Source of the DNA: Paenibacillus assamensis DSM 18201
GTDB taxonomy: Bacteria; Bacillota; Bacilli; Paenibacillales; Paenibacillaceae
NCBI RefSeq assembly: GCF_000422445.1
Contig: NZ_KE383837.1
Coordinates: 310,001-374,000 of the forward strand
Reading direction: 5' to 3'
Length of the DNA: 64,000 bases
Shown here: positions 1-8,707 of the stretch, in pieces
Numbering within the stretch: position 1 is the first letter of the stretch
Layout: every line of letters starts with the position of its first letter
Notes under the pieces: model-generated
Databases searched by the model: none
The model's input: the letters and a program-made list of their open reading frames with translations, nothing else
Told to the model about the DNA's origin: nothing
Made by a program: the position numbers and the translations under genes

Positions 1-175
1 CTCATTGTCCTAAATATGCTGACGCATAGGTGACTGCGTGCTAGTTGAGACATGTACGCGAGTTCCTATTCACAAGTGACGGCGCTACAGTTAAACGTTG
101 AAATAAAGCTGAGTCATTTTATGAGCGTAACTCATATTGTACAGAGAGTCCCGCCAACAGCGAACATCTGCGCTT

Positions 176-613
176 TTATTTTGAACTAAGTTGCTGCCTC
201 AACATGTTAATTTCTTGAATCCAATGCTCTGCATCATTTACTGACCAAGCAGCTGTTTCCTCCCCTTGTTCTGTCTTAAATGTAATTTTCAAAAGTTTAT
301 ATCCAATCTTGCCTAAATGACTATTCGTAGTACCGATATGGACGATTTTATTAAGCGGTAGTTCTAAACGTTTTTTGGGAACGTACATCTCGTAACAAAT
401 GGCCGTCCTTGCTAAATATAGCAAGCCATTTCCTCTTACCTGCTTCATACCCTTGGAGAATACACCGTAAAAATTAGATAGGTAACTCGTTAATACATAT
501 TGCCCGTCTCTATGTTGCCTTCTAACACATATCATTCTAAAAATGATTCTAAAAAAGAGTAAGGAGATTACACCCCCTACAATTACGAGCATACCGATTT
601 CAATAACATCCAT
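176..613 (-). CDS. Small membrane-anchored hypothetical protein
   Basis: I do not recognise a named family. The protein is about 145 residues when started at the ATG ending at 613, which is preceded by GGGAG at 9 bp; a longer frame reaches 685 but has no better ribosome site. Residues 2-24 form one strongly hydrophobic membrane segment, followed by a basic stretch, so the rest should be cytoplasmic. The remaining 110 residues alternate short hydrophobic strands and polar turns and end in an amphipathic helix. That pattern resembles bacterial PH-like or GRAM-like domains, but this is only a guess from shape. It is the first gene of the window, on the minus strand, and the short ORFs upstream (718-1152) are also membrane peptides. 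Confidence 0.6.
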   Translation of the reverse strand: MDVIEIGMLVIVGGVISLLFFRIIFRMICVRRQHRDGQYVLTSYLSNFYGVFSKGMKQVRGNGLLYLARTAICYEMYVPKKRLELPLNKIVHIGTTNSHLGKIGYKLLKITFKTEQGEETAAWSVNDAEHWIQEINMLRQQLSSK

Positions 614-717
614 TCCGCAACACTCCCGCTTCATTTTATTAGTGATATCAATCAAACTGTCGATCGTCGTAAAGGCTAACTGCATGAAATGACCGTAACG
701 GTTGCCACAGAGGCTAT

Positions 718-963
718 TCAGCTTGAATTTCCTTCATTTAAAATGTAACGATTGCCAGAGAGCTTATTAATCGGAAAATCAATCAAAATCACCAAAATCG
801 TAAAAATAAGCGCTCCCAAGACCGTTAAAATCAGAGAACGCACGAATTTGCTAAAATAGCGTTGATAGCGTTCGTTAGAGCTCCCCCATGCTACATCGCA
901 GTAGAAAAACAAATACCAACGTCTACAATCAGCACCAACCAATTTTATCGAAGCTAACATCAT
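718..963 (-). CDS. Hypothetical short membrane protein
   Basis: An 81-codon frame with one clear membrane segment in its second half (LILTVLGALIFTILVILI) after a basic stretch. An AGG immediately precedes the first ATG, so the start is uncertain. No family is recognised. It lies between two other minus-strand membrane ORFs. It could be the C-terminal remnant of a larger membrane protein, because the first 40 residues look unlike a designed N-terminus. Confidence 0.35.
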   Translation of the reverse strand: MMLASIKLVGADCRRWYLFFYCDVAWGSSNERYQRYFSKFVRSLILTVLGALIFTILVILIDFPINKLSGNRYILNEGNSS

Positions 964-999
964 CCTGAATCCAACGTGCTACTTATCTTTCTTATTCCT

Positions 1000-1152
1000 C
1001 TAAAATATTACGATTCCAAAATAGATCAAACCAACCACTAATAAAAGAATTGAAATAACGTATTGATTGTTTCCTCTCAAATACCACCATTCCATACTAG
1101 CGTGAAACCCTGCACTAACCACAAAAACGATTAAGAAAAACCACTTCATCAT
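1000..1152 (-). CDS. Putative 50-residue two-helix membrane peptide
   Basis: Reading the minus strand from the ATG-ATG at 1152 gives 50 codons and a TAG. The peptide starts MMKWFF, has a first hydrophobic helix, a short polar turn with EWWYLRGNNQ, and a second hydrophobic helix ending GIVIF. Two membrane segments joined by a charged turn make it more credible than a random frame. The ribosome site is weak, and an in-frame GTG lies five codons upstream. Function is unknown. Confidence 0.4.
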   Translation of the reverse strand: MMKWFFLIVFVVSAGFHASMEWWYLRGNNQYVISILLLVVGLIYFGIVIF

Positions 1153-1228
1153 ATATTCATCTGTCACATCTAATACAAAGAGGTACAGGCATATCGTAAG
1201 AACTGCAAGACATCCTTGTCCCTAATAT

Positions 1229-1561
1229 ATGTATCAAACTTTGCTTAATAAACAGCCGGATTGTGTGCCGCACGAAGGATTTGCAGAATGGGAGCTTATA
1301 CCTGGCTGCTGGCTGCAAGTTGCTGAAGGGCAACCCGCCAAAGATAGCGGCCCCATCCGTCTAGGGGTAATGGATATAGAGGCTGAGCGAGATAGGCTGA
1401 TGAAACAGTTACAAATCGAACGATTTGACATCCATACTAGAGCGGAAGTACCCGTAAAATGGGGCACACTCACTGATCCTTGGGGTAATCGCATCGGTTT
1501 CTTTCAATATTTGAACTCGGTAGACGCAGAAGAACGAATGCAAACCATTTTGCGAAAATAA
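1229..1561 (+). CDS. N-terminally shortened VOC (glyoxalase-like) protein
   Basis: A 110-residue vicinal-oxygen-chelate-type protein of the small PhnB/glyoxalase-like class. The pattern FAEWELIPGCWLQV, a central helix after GVMDIEAERD, and the C-terminal TLTDPWGNRIGFFQ are typical of the fold. In the family a first beta strand of about 15 residues normally precedes the helix that begins here at YQTLLNK. That strand is missing, there is an in-frame stop directly before the ATG, and no good ribosome binding site precedes it. I therefore think the gene has lost its 5' end or is decayed. Substrate is unknown. Confidence 0.6.
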   Translation: MYQTLLNKQPDCVPHEGFAEWELIPGCWLQVAEGQPAKDSGPIRLGVMDIEAERDRLMKQLQIERFDIHTRAEVPVKWGTLTDPWGNRIGFFQYLNSVDAEERMQTILRK

Positions 1562-1768
1562 AGTTGCATACATCTGATATTCGTGAACCAGCCTCCAATA
1601 GACTCTCGGTCTGGGGGCTGATTTTAGCTTTGTATGCATGTCTTTGATACCTGTTATCCTTGTTAGCACACTCCTTCTTAGCGAAGGGCATATGTTACAT
1701 AAACAAGATGAACACGCTATCGCTCATCATGTATAAAGGATACCGGGTAGCTGAAGGAGAATACAAGC

Positions 1769-2107
1769 ATGCCTAAATATCGTATTATCGTCGATCTGTC
1801 GGATCGGACCTTATATTTATTAGATGGAGATATCGTCGTGCGTGGATTTCCAGTCGGAATCGGGAAAATGTTAACGCAGACTCCTGCTGGAGAGTATACG
1901 ATTATTAATAAAGAGCCTAATCCTGGAGGCCCTTTCGGAGCCTTTTGGATGGGCCTTTCCAAGCCGCATTATGGCATTCACGGCACAAATGATCCTTCTT
2001 CCATCGGCCGACAAGTTTCCCATGGCTGTATTCGCATGTACAATGAAGATGTGTTAACACTAGCTTCTCTTGTACCTATTGGTACTCGTGTTACGATAAG
2101 ACCGTAG
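1769..2107 (+). CDS. L,D-transpeptidase (YkuD domain)
   Basis: A 112-residue protein consisting of a single YkuD catalytic domain without signal peptide or LysM domain. The signature HGTN, then SIG, then SHGCIRM is intact, so the catalytic cysteine and its histidine are present. Such enzymes make 3-3 cross-links or attach proteins in peptidoglycan. A GAAGGAG ribosome site precedes the ATG by 8 bp. The gene is monocistronic, convergent with the sugar operon on its right, and followed by a bidirectional terminator. The lack of an export signal is common among short Bacillales YkuD paralogues, some of which act during sporulation; that role here is inference. Confidence 0.9.
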   Translation: MPKYRIIVDLSDRTLYLLDGDIVVRGFPVGIGKMLTQTPAGEYTIINKEPNPGGPFGAFWMGLSKPHYGIHGTNDPSSIGRQVSHGCIRMYNEDVLTLASLVPIGTRVTIRP

Positions 2108-2169
2108 TTCGTTTTGAGTGAGGGCTGCCCTTGCCCTTACTGTGAAAAAGCTCACTAGAGAAAATAGAA

Positions 2170-2207
2170 AATAACCCTGATCTTTTCTCCCGAAGACCAG
2201 GGTTATT
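2170..2207. terminator. Bidirectional terminator between convergent genes
   Basis: AATAACCCTG-TCTT pairs with AAGA-CAGGGTTATT around a short loop, with T-rich or A-rich flanks on both sides. It sits between the plus-strand transpeptidase gene and the minus-strand phosphorylase gene. Confidence 0.8.
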
Positions 2208-2232
2208 TCTTCTAAATCAAGGCTATTTCTTC

Positions 2233-5200
2233 TTACATATAAATATCGACGATCGTTCCTGCATCTGTACGTAAACTCTCAAATACATGCTGACTGATAC
2301 GTACACCACCATTACGATAGCGATTCTCTATTTCATCTGCTGCTACCTCTGCTCCGTTTACAATTACCTTACGGACCGCTGATCCGGTAATATGATACAC
2401 GAACGTGACAGGTACTCCTACATACTCGAACTCGAATCGCATGCCATCTAGTGATTGCGGCAGCACAGGATCGATAATAAGATCCCCATTTTCCAGTCGA
2501 ATGCCAAGTGTATTGGATATCAGTTGGTTCATATAAATACCAGGTCCGCTGGAGTAAATTCTCCAGCCGCCTTTCACAGCTACCTCACCAGCACGAAGCT
2601 TGTCAAAGCCCTCCTGCGCCTCGTAACGGGTATTGAATTTGCCATCTGAGCTGCTGAAGTACGCATTACTTTGTCGTAGTTCTGCATTGCAGACCACATC
2701 ACGAAGCCCTATCGGATTAATCATTGCAAGCCCGCTCCATACTTCACTTGCCTTGCCCAGCTTCGCCATCGCTTCTACATAGCGAATGTGAGCATGCACA
2801 TATTGCAGCCCGATCTCCCTGCCGAAATTCGCCGCTTGCTCTGCACGCTTGAAATGTGTACTTACCCCACCCGCGTATTGGGCTGGTCGGTTCATCAACC
2901 TTACCCCGTCTGGGCAGTACAATTGCTCACGAATAATGCGGTAATGGGACTCCGCTTGTTCTGGCGACAGCAATTCGCTAATCATACTGCGCGTCATCGG
3001 CAGCAATCGATACTGGATGCCCGTTTCTTCATCTGTTGGGTGCAGCATAAGCTTCGCCTCGTCAGGCTGCTCCATATAGACGAACCCCGGAATAACGTCC
3101 GTTTGCAGCATATATTGGTTGAAGTCGCGCTCGATTCCCTCGGCCATTTCACAGAGATCAGCAGCCAATTCCTTATCATACTCATGAATGACTTGTGAGA
3201 ACTGACGAATCGTCTGATACGTTAACGCAACCGTCCAACTGCTAATTAAATATTGCTTTAACTGCGCGTTCGCCGGTTGGAGCGTATCATCCCAATCGCC
3301 ATCCCCGTAAGAAGACAAATACGTATCATGCAGAAAGTGATCTCGAATATAGGATATTTCCTTTTGCGCGTGTGCCAGCACGGTTGCACGTTCTTCCGTA
3401 AAGTCGAAGCTGTGCTTGCGGGTATAAGGCACCAGTTCCTCCAAAATGCTAAAGTCGCGTGTAACAGCCAAGTAGTCGCCAAGTATTTTCAATGGCCATA
3501 CGATAATATCGCCGTGACTGTCTTCTTGTTGAATTTTCGTATATTTATCAAACATAAACCACTGCGGCCAGTTCCCGTCATCCTCGTACTGATGCGCGAA
3601 TACCGTTAGCAATATTTCACGAACCTGCTCATAGTTATGAGTCGCCATAAAATATTCAACCGGGCCTTGGCACACATCTCGTGTCCCCCAAGCCGCCCCG
3701 CCGTACTGCTCCAAGCCATGTGGCACGGAATAATGCACAAGCATGTTGTGTGTGTACCACCAAGCTAATGCATTTACTTTGAACAAGTCACCTTCCTGCC
3801 CATTTTGGTGCGATAAACGGAACCCATTCATCACATCAGCAAAAAACGCTCGGTATTGTTCCATTTCCGATGACATATCGATCTCCTGCAAAGGTAGCAT
3901 TTCACCATCAATGAGCCCTTGCACGCCCAATGTCCAAGCACTGCTCGCACTTAGCTCTAATACAGATAAAGATGCATTGCCTTGTTGTATCCTTGGAGCC
4001 AGCATCCTTTCATCCAATATAGACATATGAGCTCCATCTATTTGCATTCGGTATGCTAAATTCGGATGCACCTCTGCACTAAGCGAAGACACATCTGCTT
4101 GGAACACCAACATATTCCCCTCTTGGCTCACATGGTACGGAAGCTCATACTCATCAACATTCATCGATATTTGACTGGTTACGACGAAACGATAGCTGTA
4201 GCCATTCATCGAACGGACATTCAATCTCACTTCTGGAGTGTTGACTGTTGTAAAGTTCGTTATAATCAACCAATCATTATCTGTTTTGTAGTACCAACGC
4301 GCGTAATTGAACCCCATTTCGAACAACGACGGCATAGCAAGCAAACGATAGATGCCGTCCAACTCTACATAAATGCGCTGCCCAGACGTTTTTGGTATAT
4401 TAAGCGCATTGCGAGCATTCGTCATCATTTTATTGAAGCTTGTATTGCCGACAACAAGCTGCGAATTGAAAATGCCATACATGTACGAGGTCGTCGTTAT
4501 CACATCATGTTTCATACGCGCATTGTCGCCGCTCATCAAAATATGTCCATGAGGACGCTCTACACGCAGCTCTTTCTCTTTCAAGACAACATGCTCATAT
4601 TTTTCTGTAAAGAAGGACAGAAGCTGGCCATTCTCCCGCTCCTCCTGATAACGCTGCGGAAACAGCTGTTCCAATTCTTTTTCCGTAATCGGCAGCGTTT
4701 CCAGCGGAACACCAAAATGCGTGGATAACTGTATAGGCTCAAACCATGTTCCACCTTCACCAAGCGCTTGTGCTTTCATCACACCATTTTCGATGCCATC
4801 CCATGCCAACTGTACCTCATTACCAAATTCAAGTGAAGAAATAGCTTCAGGATGATTCTCTTTATACAGTCCGTAAAAGACGAATCGAGACTCGCCTCGC
4901 AATGGAACTCGTTCTGACTGAATAGCCGTGTACGCAAATTCATATTGGTAGATTTCATTAGCTAGTGTCGCTTGCTTTAGTCTCTCAGGTTCGTTCGTCT
5001 CTTTATAGGACAAGCCGAAAAATTGAAAACCATCTGTTGAATACCCGATTGATCTTGTCAACGCTCCTTGCTGAATATATGGAAATTGTCCGCCTTGCGG
5101 CAAGTTCTGACGTGAACAAATCACATAACCTCGGCTATCATCTTCAAATACAGCATGATCGATATAATGGGACAAATACGCTTCGTTACTGCGAACAGTG

Positions 5201-5619
5201 CGTGGATCAGCGATACCGATGTCTTGCCCATAGATAATATCCATATCTACATCCACGTCTGCACCTTGTCCCTCAACTGCTACATCCCAGAACCAAATTC
5301 CCTGTTCCGTCAAGGTCAGTACGACACGATAACTTACCGATGCTTCCTCTCCAGGCAGCTCGCCTTCCCACATCATCGTGTTTCCTTCCGTCCATACACG
5401 GCTCGTGGAACGAACGCCTAAGAGCGGATAGGCTTTAATTCCATCTGGTTCGTATAAGCGCAAATACAAATTGTTCAGCGAACCATCGATGGAGTTGGCC
5501 AGCCATTGGTTAATCATTACACCCTGATAAGTTGCCTGATATAAATCTCCACTAGGTAAGAACGTAAAAGCTAGAGGTCCCGCTTCAAGACGGACTTGTG
5601 TTTTCGTCAACGTTGTCAT
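2233..5619 (-). CDS. GH94-type glycoside phosphorylase, probably acting on beta-1,2-oligoglucans
   Basis: A 1128-residue cytoplasmic enzyme. The first half is a large beta-sandwich region. From about residue 620 an alpha/alpha barrel region begins, containing WGTRDVCQGP and, at residues 775-778, DWDD, which matches the general-acid region (DWND) of GH94 cellobiose phosphorylases. The length and the neighbours (GH3 glucosidase, CUT1 transporter, LacI regulator) match the Listeria innocua 1,2-beta-oligoglucan phosphorylase locus better than cellobiose phosphorylase, which is about 800 residues. The reaction would be phosphorolysis of the terminal glucosyl unit to alpha-glucose 1-phosphate. The start has GGGAGTGAGGAG upstream. 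It is the last gene of the regulon, 33 bp after the GH3 gene, and ends at a bidirectional terminator. The GH94-like class is confident; the substrate is inferred from context. Confidence 0.8.
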   Translation of the reverse strand: MTTLTKTQVRLEAGPLAFTFLPSGDLYQATYQGVMINQWLANSIDGSLNNLYLRLYEPDGIKAYPLLGVRSTSRVWTEGNTMMWEGELPGEEASVSYRVVLTLTEQGIWFWDVAVEGQGADVDVDMDIIYGQDIGIADPRTVRSNEAYLSHYIDHAVFEDDSRGYVICSRQNLPQGGQFPYIQQGALTRSIGYSTDGFQFFGLSYKETNEPERLKQATLANEIYQYEFAYTAIQSERVPLRGESRFVFYGLYKENHPEAISSLEFGNEVQLAWDGIENGVMKAQALGEGGTWFEPIQLSTHFGVPLETLPITEKELEQLFPQRYQEERENGQLLSFFTEKYEHVVLKEKELRVERPHGHILMSGDNARMKHDVITTTSYMYGIFNSQLVVGNTSFNKMMTNARNALNIPKTSGQRIYVELDGIYRLLAMPSLFEMGFNYARWYYKTDNDWLIITNFTTVNTPEVRLNVRSMNGYSYRFVVTSQISMNVDEYELPYHVSQEGNMLVFQADVSSLSAEVHPNLAYRMQIDGAHMSILDERMLAPRIQQGNASLSVLELSASSAWTLGVQGLIDGEMLPLQEIDMSSEMEQYRAFFADVMNGFRLSHQNGQEGDLFKVNALAWWYTHNMLVHYSVPHGLEQYGGAAWGTRDVCQGPVEYFMATHNYEQVREILLTVFAHQYEDDGNWPQWFMFDKYTKIQQEDSHGDIIVWPLKILGDYLAVTRDFSILEELVPYTRKHSFDFTEERATVLAHAQKEISYIRDHFLHDTYLSSYGDGDWDDTLQPANAQLKQYLISSWTVALTYQTIRQFSQVIHEYDKELAADLCEMAEGIERDFNQYMLQTDVIPGFVYMEQPDEAKLMLHPTDEETGIQYRLLPMTRSMISELLSPEQAESHYRIIREQLYCPDGVRLMNRPAQYAGGVSTHFKRAEQAANFGREIGLQYVHAHIRYVEAMAKLGKASEVWSGLAMINPIGLRDVVCNAELRQSNAYFSSSDGKFNTRYEAQEGFDKLRAGEVAVKGGWRIYSSGPGIYMNQLISNTLGIRLENGDLIIDPVLPQSLDGMRFEFEYVGVPVTFVYHITGSAVRKVIVNGAEVAADEIENRYRNGGVRISQHVFESLRTDAGTIVDIYM

Positions 5620-5652
5620 CTCCTCACTCCCAATCCTTATCGTCTCTATGCA

Positions 5653-7824
5653 TTACCGTACAAAATGAAATCTACGCTCCATTACATCTCGACTGTTCGA
5701 TCCTACAAATACAGCAAATTCCCCTGGATCGCTTGCAAACTGCAAATCGGCATGATGATAACGAAGATCTTCTTCTGTAATTGTAAATGTCACCCTGCAA
5801 CTTTCTCCCGGCTCAAGTAATAGCTTCACAAAATGCTTAAGCTCCTTAAGCGGCCTTACGACATCACCTGCGATATCACGCACATACAATTGGACGACTT
5901 CCTCACCTGACCGCTCGCCTGTATTCGTTACCATTACTTCAACATGAAGCGGACGCTCCACCGTCATAATATCTTCTAATAGAGCAAGCTCTCCATAAAC
6001 GAACGTGGTATAGCTCAAACCGTAACCGAACGGAAGCAGCGGTGCATTCGGAGCATCTAAGTATCTGGATACATATCGAGCATCTACATCCTTCGGATCA
6101 TGCGGACGCCCTGTATTGAACTGATTATAATAAACAGGCACTTGTCCTACGGAATAAGGGAAGGACATCGTTAATCGACCAGACGGATTCACATCGCCGT
6201 ATAAAAGCTCTGCAATTGCTGCCCCACCTTCGCTTCCCGGGTACCACGCTTCAAGTACCGCATCGACTTGATCATAGACACCGTGCAAATCGAGCGGGCG
6301 TCCGTTAAACAGCACTGCAACGATAGGCTTATGCAGCAGTTTCAATCTTGCGATCAGTTCCAGCTGTGCTTGCGGCAGCTTAATATCAGCTCGACAGCCT
6401 CCTTCACCGCTCATATCCGAGTGCTCTCCTAATGCGAGCACGATGACATCTGCTTGTTCAGCCGCCAATAACGCTTCGCTGTACTGCTCCTCTGTCATCA
6501 GCTCAATGCCGGAGCCTTCGGCAATTGCAACGAGCGAGTCTGGAACTTTTGCCAGTAACGCCTGATCTAGGCGAACTGCATCTTCCTTTACTCCCGTCCA
6601 AGACCAGTTGCCCAAAATATCATTGTTCTTCGCAAATGGTCCGATCAAGGCAATACGGCTGCTTGGTTGCAGCGGAAGCACGCTTCCTTCATTTTTCAAC
6701 AGCACACACGACTTAGCAGCCATTTCCCTCGCAATGCCGCGATGCTCCGCACAACATACAACCTCACGCTCAACTTCAGGATTAGCACCGCGCAGCGGGT
6801 TATCAAACAAACCAAGTCTATCCTTCAATTGAAGGACACGCAGTACAGCTTCATCAATAAGCGCTTCATCCACTTTGCCGCTAGCGATGAGATCAGGCAT
6901 ATGATGAACATACGTCGACGTCATCATTTCAATATCAACGCCCGCTTGAATGGCTTTGTAAGCCGCCTCTTCTTCGTTGGCCGCGACCCCGTGTGGGATA
7001 AGCTCCTTAATAGCAGCCCAGTCGGAAATGAGCACACCGTCAAAGCCCCATTCATCTCGCAATAAGCTGCGCATCAGCTTTCTGTTGGCAGTCGCCGGAA
7101 TACTATCTACCGTATTGAAAGAGGTCATTACCATTTCACAGCCTTCATCTAAGGCAGCTTTGTACGCGGGCAAATAATATTCACGCAGCTGGCGTTCTGA
7201 CAAATCGACGGTGTTGTAATCTCTTCCGCCTTCAGCAAGACCATATGCAGCAAAGTGCTTCACACATGCAGCTACACGATGCACATCATTCGTGAGGTCG
7301 TCTCCCTGAAATCCTCGAACAAACGCTCGTGCAAACATACTGTTCAAATACGGATCTTCACCTGTAGATTCCATGACTCGTCCCCAGCGAGGATCTCTAA
7401 CAAGGTCTACCATCGGCGCAAATGTCACATGAACGCCCGACACGGCTGCTTCCTTAGCTGCAACTTCCGCACTTCTCTCCGCTAGCGCCAAGTCCCATGA
7501 ACAGCCAATAGCAAGTGGGATTGGGAATATCGTCTTAAAGCCATGAATGATGTCCGCCATAAAAAGGAGCGGGATACCCAATCGATTGTTCTTCAAATGC
7601 GTTTGCTGAATATGCTTAATCTTTTCCGCACCAGCAAGCCCTAAGGCCGAACCAGCTTGGCTAACCGTCTCCTCGGTAATCCCCAACTCTTTCATCGGAC
7701 CGGTAATAACGCCATCGCTGTCCGTTCCGTCATAGAAGGGAGCCGCTAGCTGGAGCAGCTGTGCGATTTTTTCTTCTAATGTCATTTGCTTCAGTAAATC
7801 TACCATTCGCTGTTGATTAACCAT
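5653..7824 (-). CDS. Glycoside hydrolase family 3 beta-glucosidase (BglX-like, cytoplasmic)
   Basis: A 723-residue GH3 enzyme when started at the ATG ending at 7824, preceded by GGGAGGAAACAAGG; an ATG eight codons upstream has no ribosome site. The N-terminal TIM barrel carries RDPRWGRVMES and the nucleophile region LISDW, with the aspartate near residue 268. A second domain and a C-terminal fibronectin-III-like domain (LRYHHADLQF) follow. There is no signal peptide, so it hydrolyses imported oligosaccharides from the non-reducing end. Its partner is the phosphorylase gene 33 bp downstream. A LacI-type operator lies about 50 bp upstream, so this pair has its own regulated start. In Listeria the equivalent GH3 enzyme prefers sophorose; that preference here is inference. 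Confidence 0.92.
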   Translation of the reverse strand: MVNQQRMVDLLKQMTLEEKIAQLLQLAAPFYDGTDSDGVITGPMKELGITEETVSQAGSALGLAGAEKIKHIQQTHLKNNRLGIPLLFMADIIHGFKTIFPIPLAIGCSWDLALAERSAEVAAKEAAVSGVHVTFAPMVDLVRDPRWGRVMESTGEDPYLNSMFARAFVRGFQGDDLTNDVHRVAACVKHFAAYGLAEGGRDYNTVDLSERQLREYYLPAYKAALDEGCEMVMTSFNTVDSIPATANRKLMRSLLRDEWGFDGVLISDWAAIKELIPHGVAANEEEAAYKAIQAGVDIEMMTSTYVHHMPDLIASGKVDEALIDEAVLRVLQLKDRLGLFDNPLRGANPEVEREVVCCAEHRGIAREMAAKSCVLLKNEGSVLPLQPSSRIALIGPFAKNNDILGNWSWTGVKEDAVRLDQALLAKVPDSLVAIAEGSGIELMTEEQYSEALLAAEQADVIVLALGEHSDMSGEGGCRADIKLPQAQLELIARLKLLHKPIVAVLFNGRPLDLHGVYDQVDAVLEAWYPGSEGGAAIAELLYGDVNPSGRLTMSFPYSVGQVPVYYNQFNTGRPHDPKDVDARYVSRYLDAPNAPLLPFGYGLSYTTFVYGELALLEDIMTVERPLHVEVMVTNTGERSGEEVVQLYVRDIAGDVVRPLKELKHFVKLLLEPGESCRVTFTITEEDLRYHHADLQFASDPGEFAVFVGSNSRDVMERRFHFVR

Positions 7825-7873
7825 CCTTGTTTCCTCCCGTTCATACATGCCTTACTGAGCATGCTGCACATTA

Positions 7874-7887
7874 TCGAAACGTTTCAC
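7874..7887 (-). promoter_or_regulatory. LacI-type operator upstream of the GH3 gene
   Basis: TCGAAACGTTTCAC matches 12 of 14 positions of the perfect palindrome TCGAAACGTTTCGA found twice upstream of the binding-protein gene. A GATAAT that could act as a -10 box directly adjoins it on the minus strand. Confidence 0.7.
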
Positions 7888-7919
7888 CAAACAGACATAC
7901 GAAATAAAACCTCGTACCC

Positions 7920-8681
7920 TCATACAGGAAGCCAATCCAATACTCGCTTTATTTTTCGATCCCAATAGCCCCATTCATGTTCGCCTGGCTCTTCTTCATA
8001 CGTTATCGTTAGCCCTGCATCTATAGCATGATTACGAAATGATACATTGTCTCGGTACAAAACATCTTCCGTGCCGCAGCACTGATACAAATGAAGCTGT
8101 TGATCTTGACTCGTGGCAAGTCGAGAAGCTAATGCAAATAAATCATTGTCACTGCCTTGTAACTCTTCACGATTGCCGAAAATACATTCTGCTTCAAATG
8201 GCAAGAAGCTATTGGGGCCATTTACCCGACTGACAATATCCAAGCCCCCTGATAAACTAGCAGCTGCCGCATACCGTTCAGGAAAGCTTAGACCTAACTT
8301 GAAAGCCCCATAGCCTCCCATCGATATGCCAGCTACAAAGTTATCTTCCCTTCGTTCTGACAAAGGAAATAAAGAACGGGCTACAGCAGGAAGCTCTTCA
8401 CTCAAGTAAGTAAAGTATGGGGCACCTTTCTTCATGTCGGTATAGTAGCTGCGGCCTACGCTGGGCATAACGAGGGCAATCCCTTTATCCTCTGCCAGCC
8501 TTTCTATAGACGAATGACGTCCCCATTCCGTATGATCTGCTCCAAGTCCATGCAGCAAATACAGCACAGGCAGGTTGCCATCACGACTCGCACGCAAGGC
8601 AGAATGTTGAGGCAACATAACCTGAATATTCGTGGTCATGGCTAATGTCTCCGCATAAAACTGACATTGAATATTCGCCAA
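7920..8681 (-). CDS. Alpha/beta-hydrolase esterase (EstA / esterase D family)
   Basis: A 253-residue serine esterase. The oxyanion-loop region YLLHGLGADHTEW, the nucleophile elbow GISMGG with serine 120, and the C-terminal GEHEWGYWD with the catalytic histidine define the fold of acetyl or tributyrin esterases and S-formylglutathione hydrolases. There is no signal peptide, so it is cytoplasmic. The start is a TTG preceded by AGGAGAGGG. It lies between the LacI gene (26 bp) and the GH3 gene, so it is probably co-regulated and may remove acyl groups from imported oligosaccharides. That substrate is inferred from position only. Confidence 0.85.
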   Translation of the reverse strand: MANIQCQFYAETLAMTTNIQVMLPQHSALRASRDGNLPVLYLLHGLGADHTEWGRHSSIERLAEDKGIALVMPSVGRSYYTDMKKGAPYFTYLSEELPAVARSLFPLSERREDNFVAGISMGGYGAFKLGLSFPERYAAAASLSGGLDIVSRVNGPNSFLPFEAECIFGNREELQGSDNDLFALASRLATSQDQQLHLYQCCGTEDVLYRDNVSFRNHAIDAGLTITYEEEPGEHEWGYWDRKIKRVLDWLPV

Positions 8682-8707
8682 AGGTACCCTCTCCTGCCCG
8701 CGTTCCC

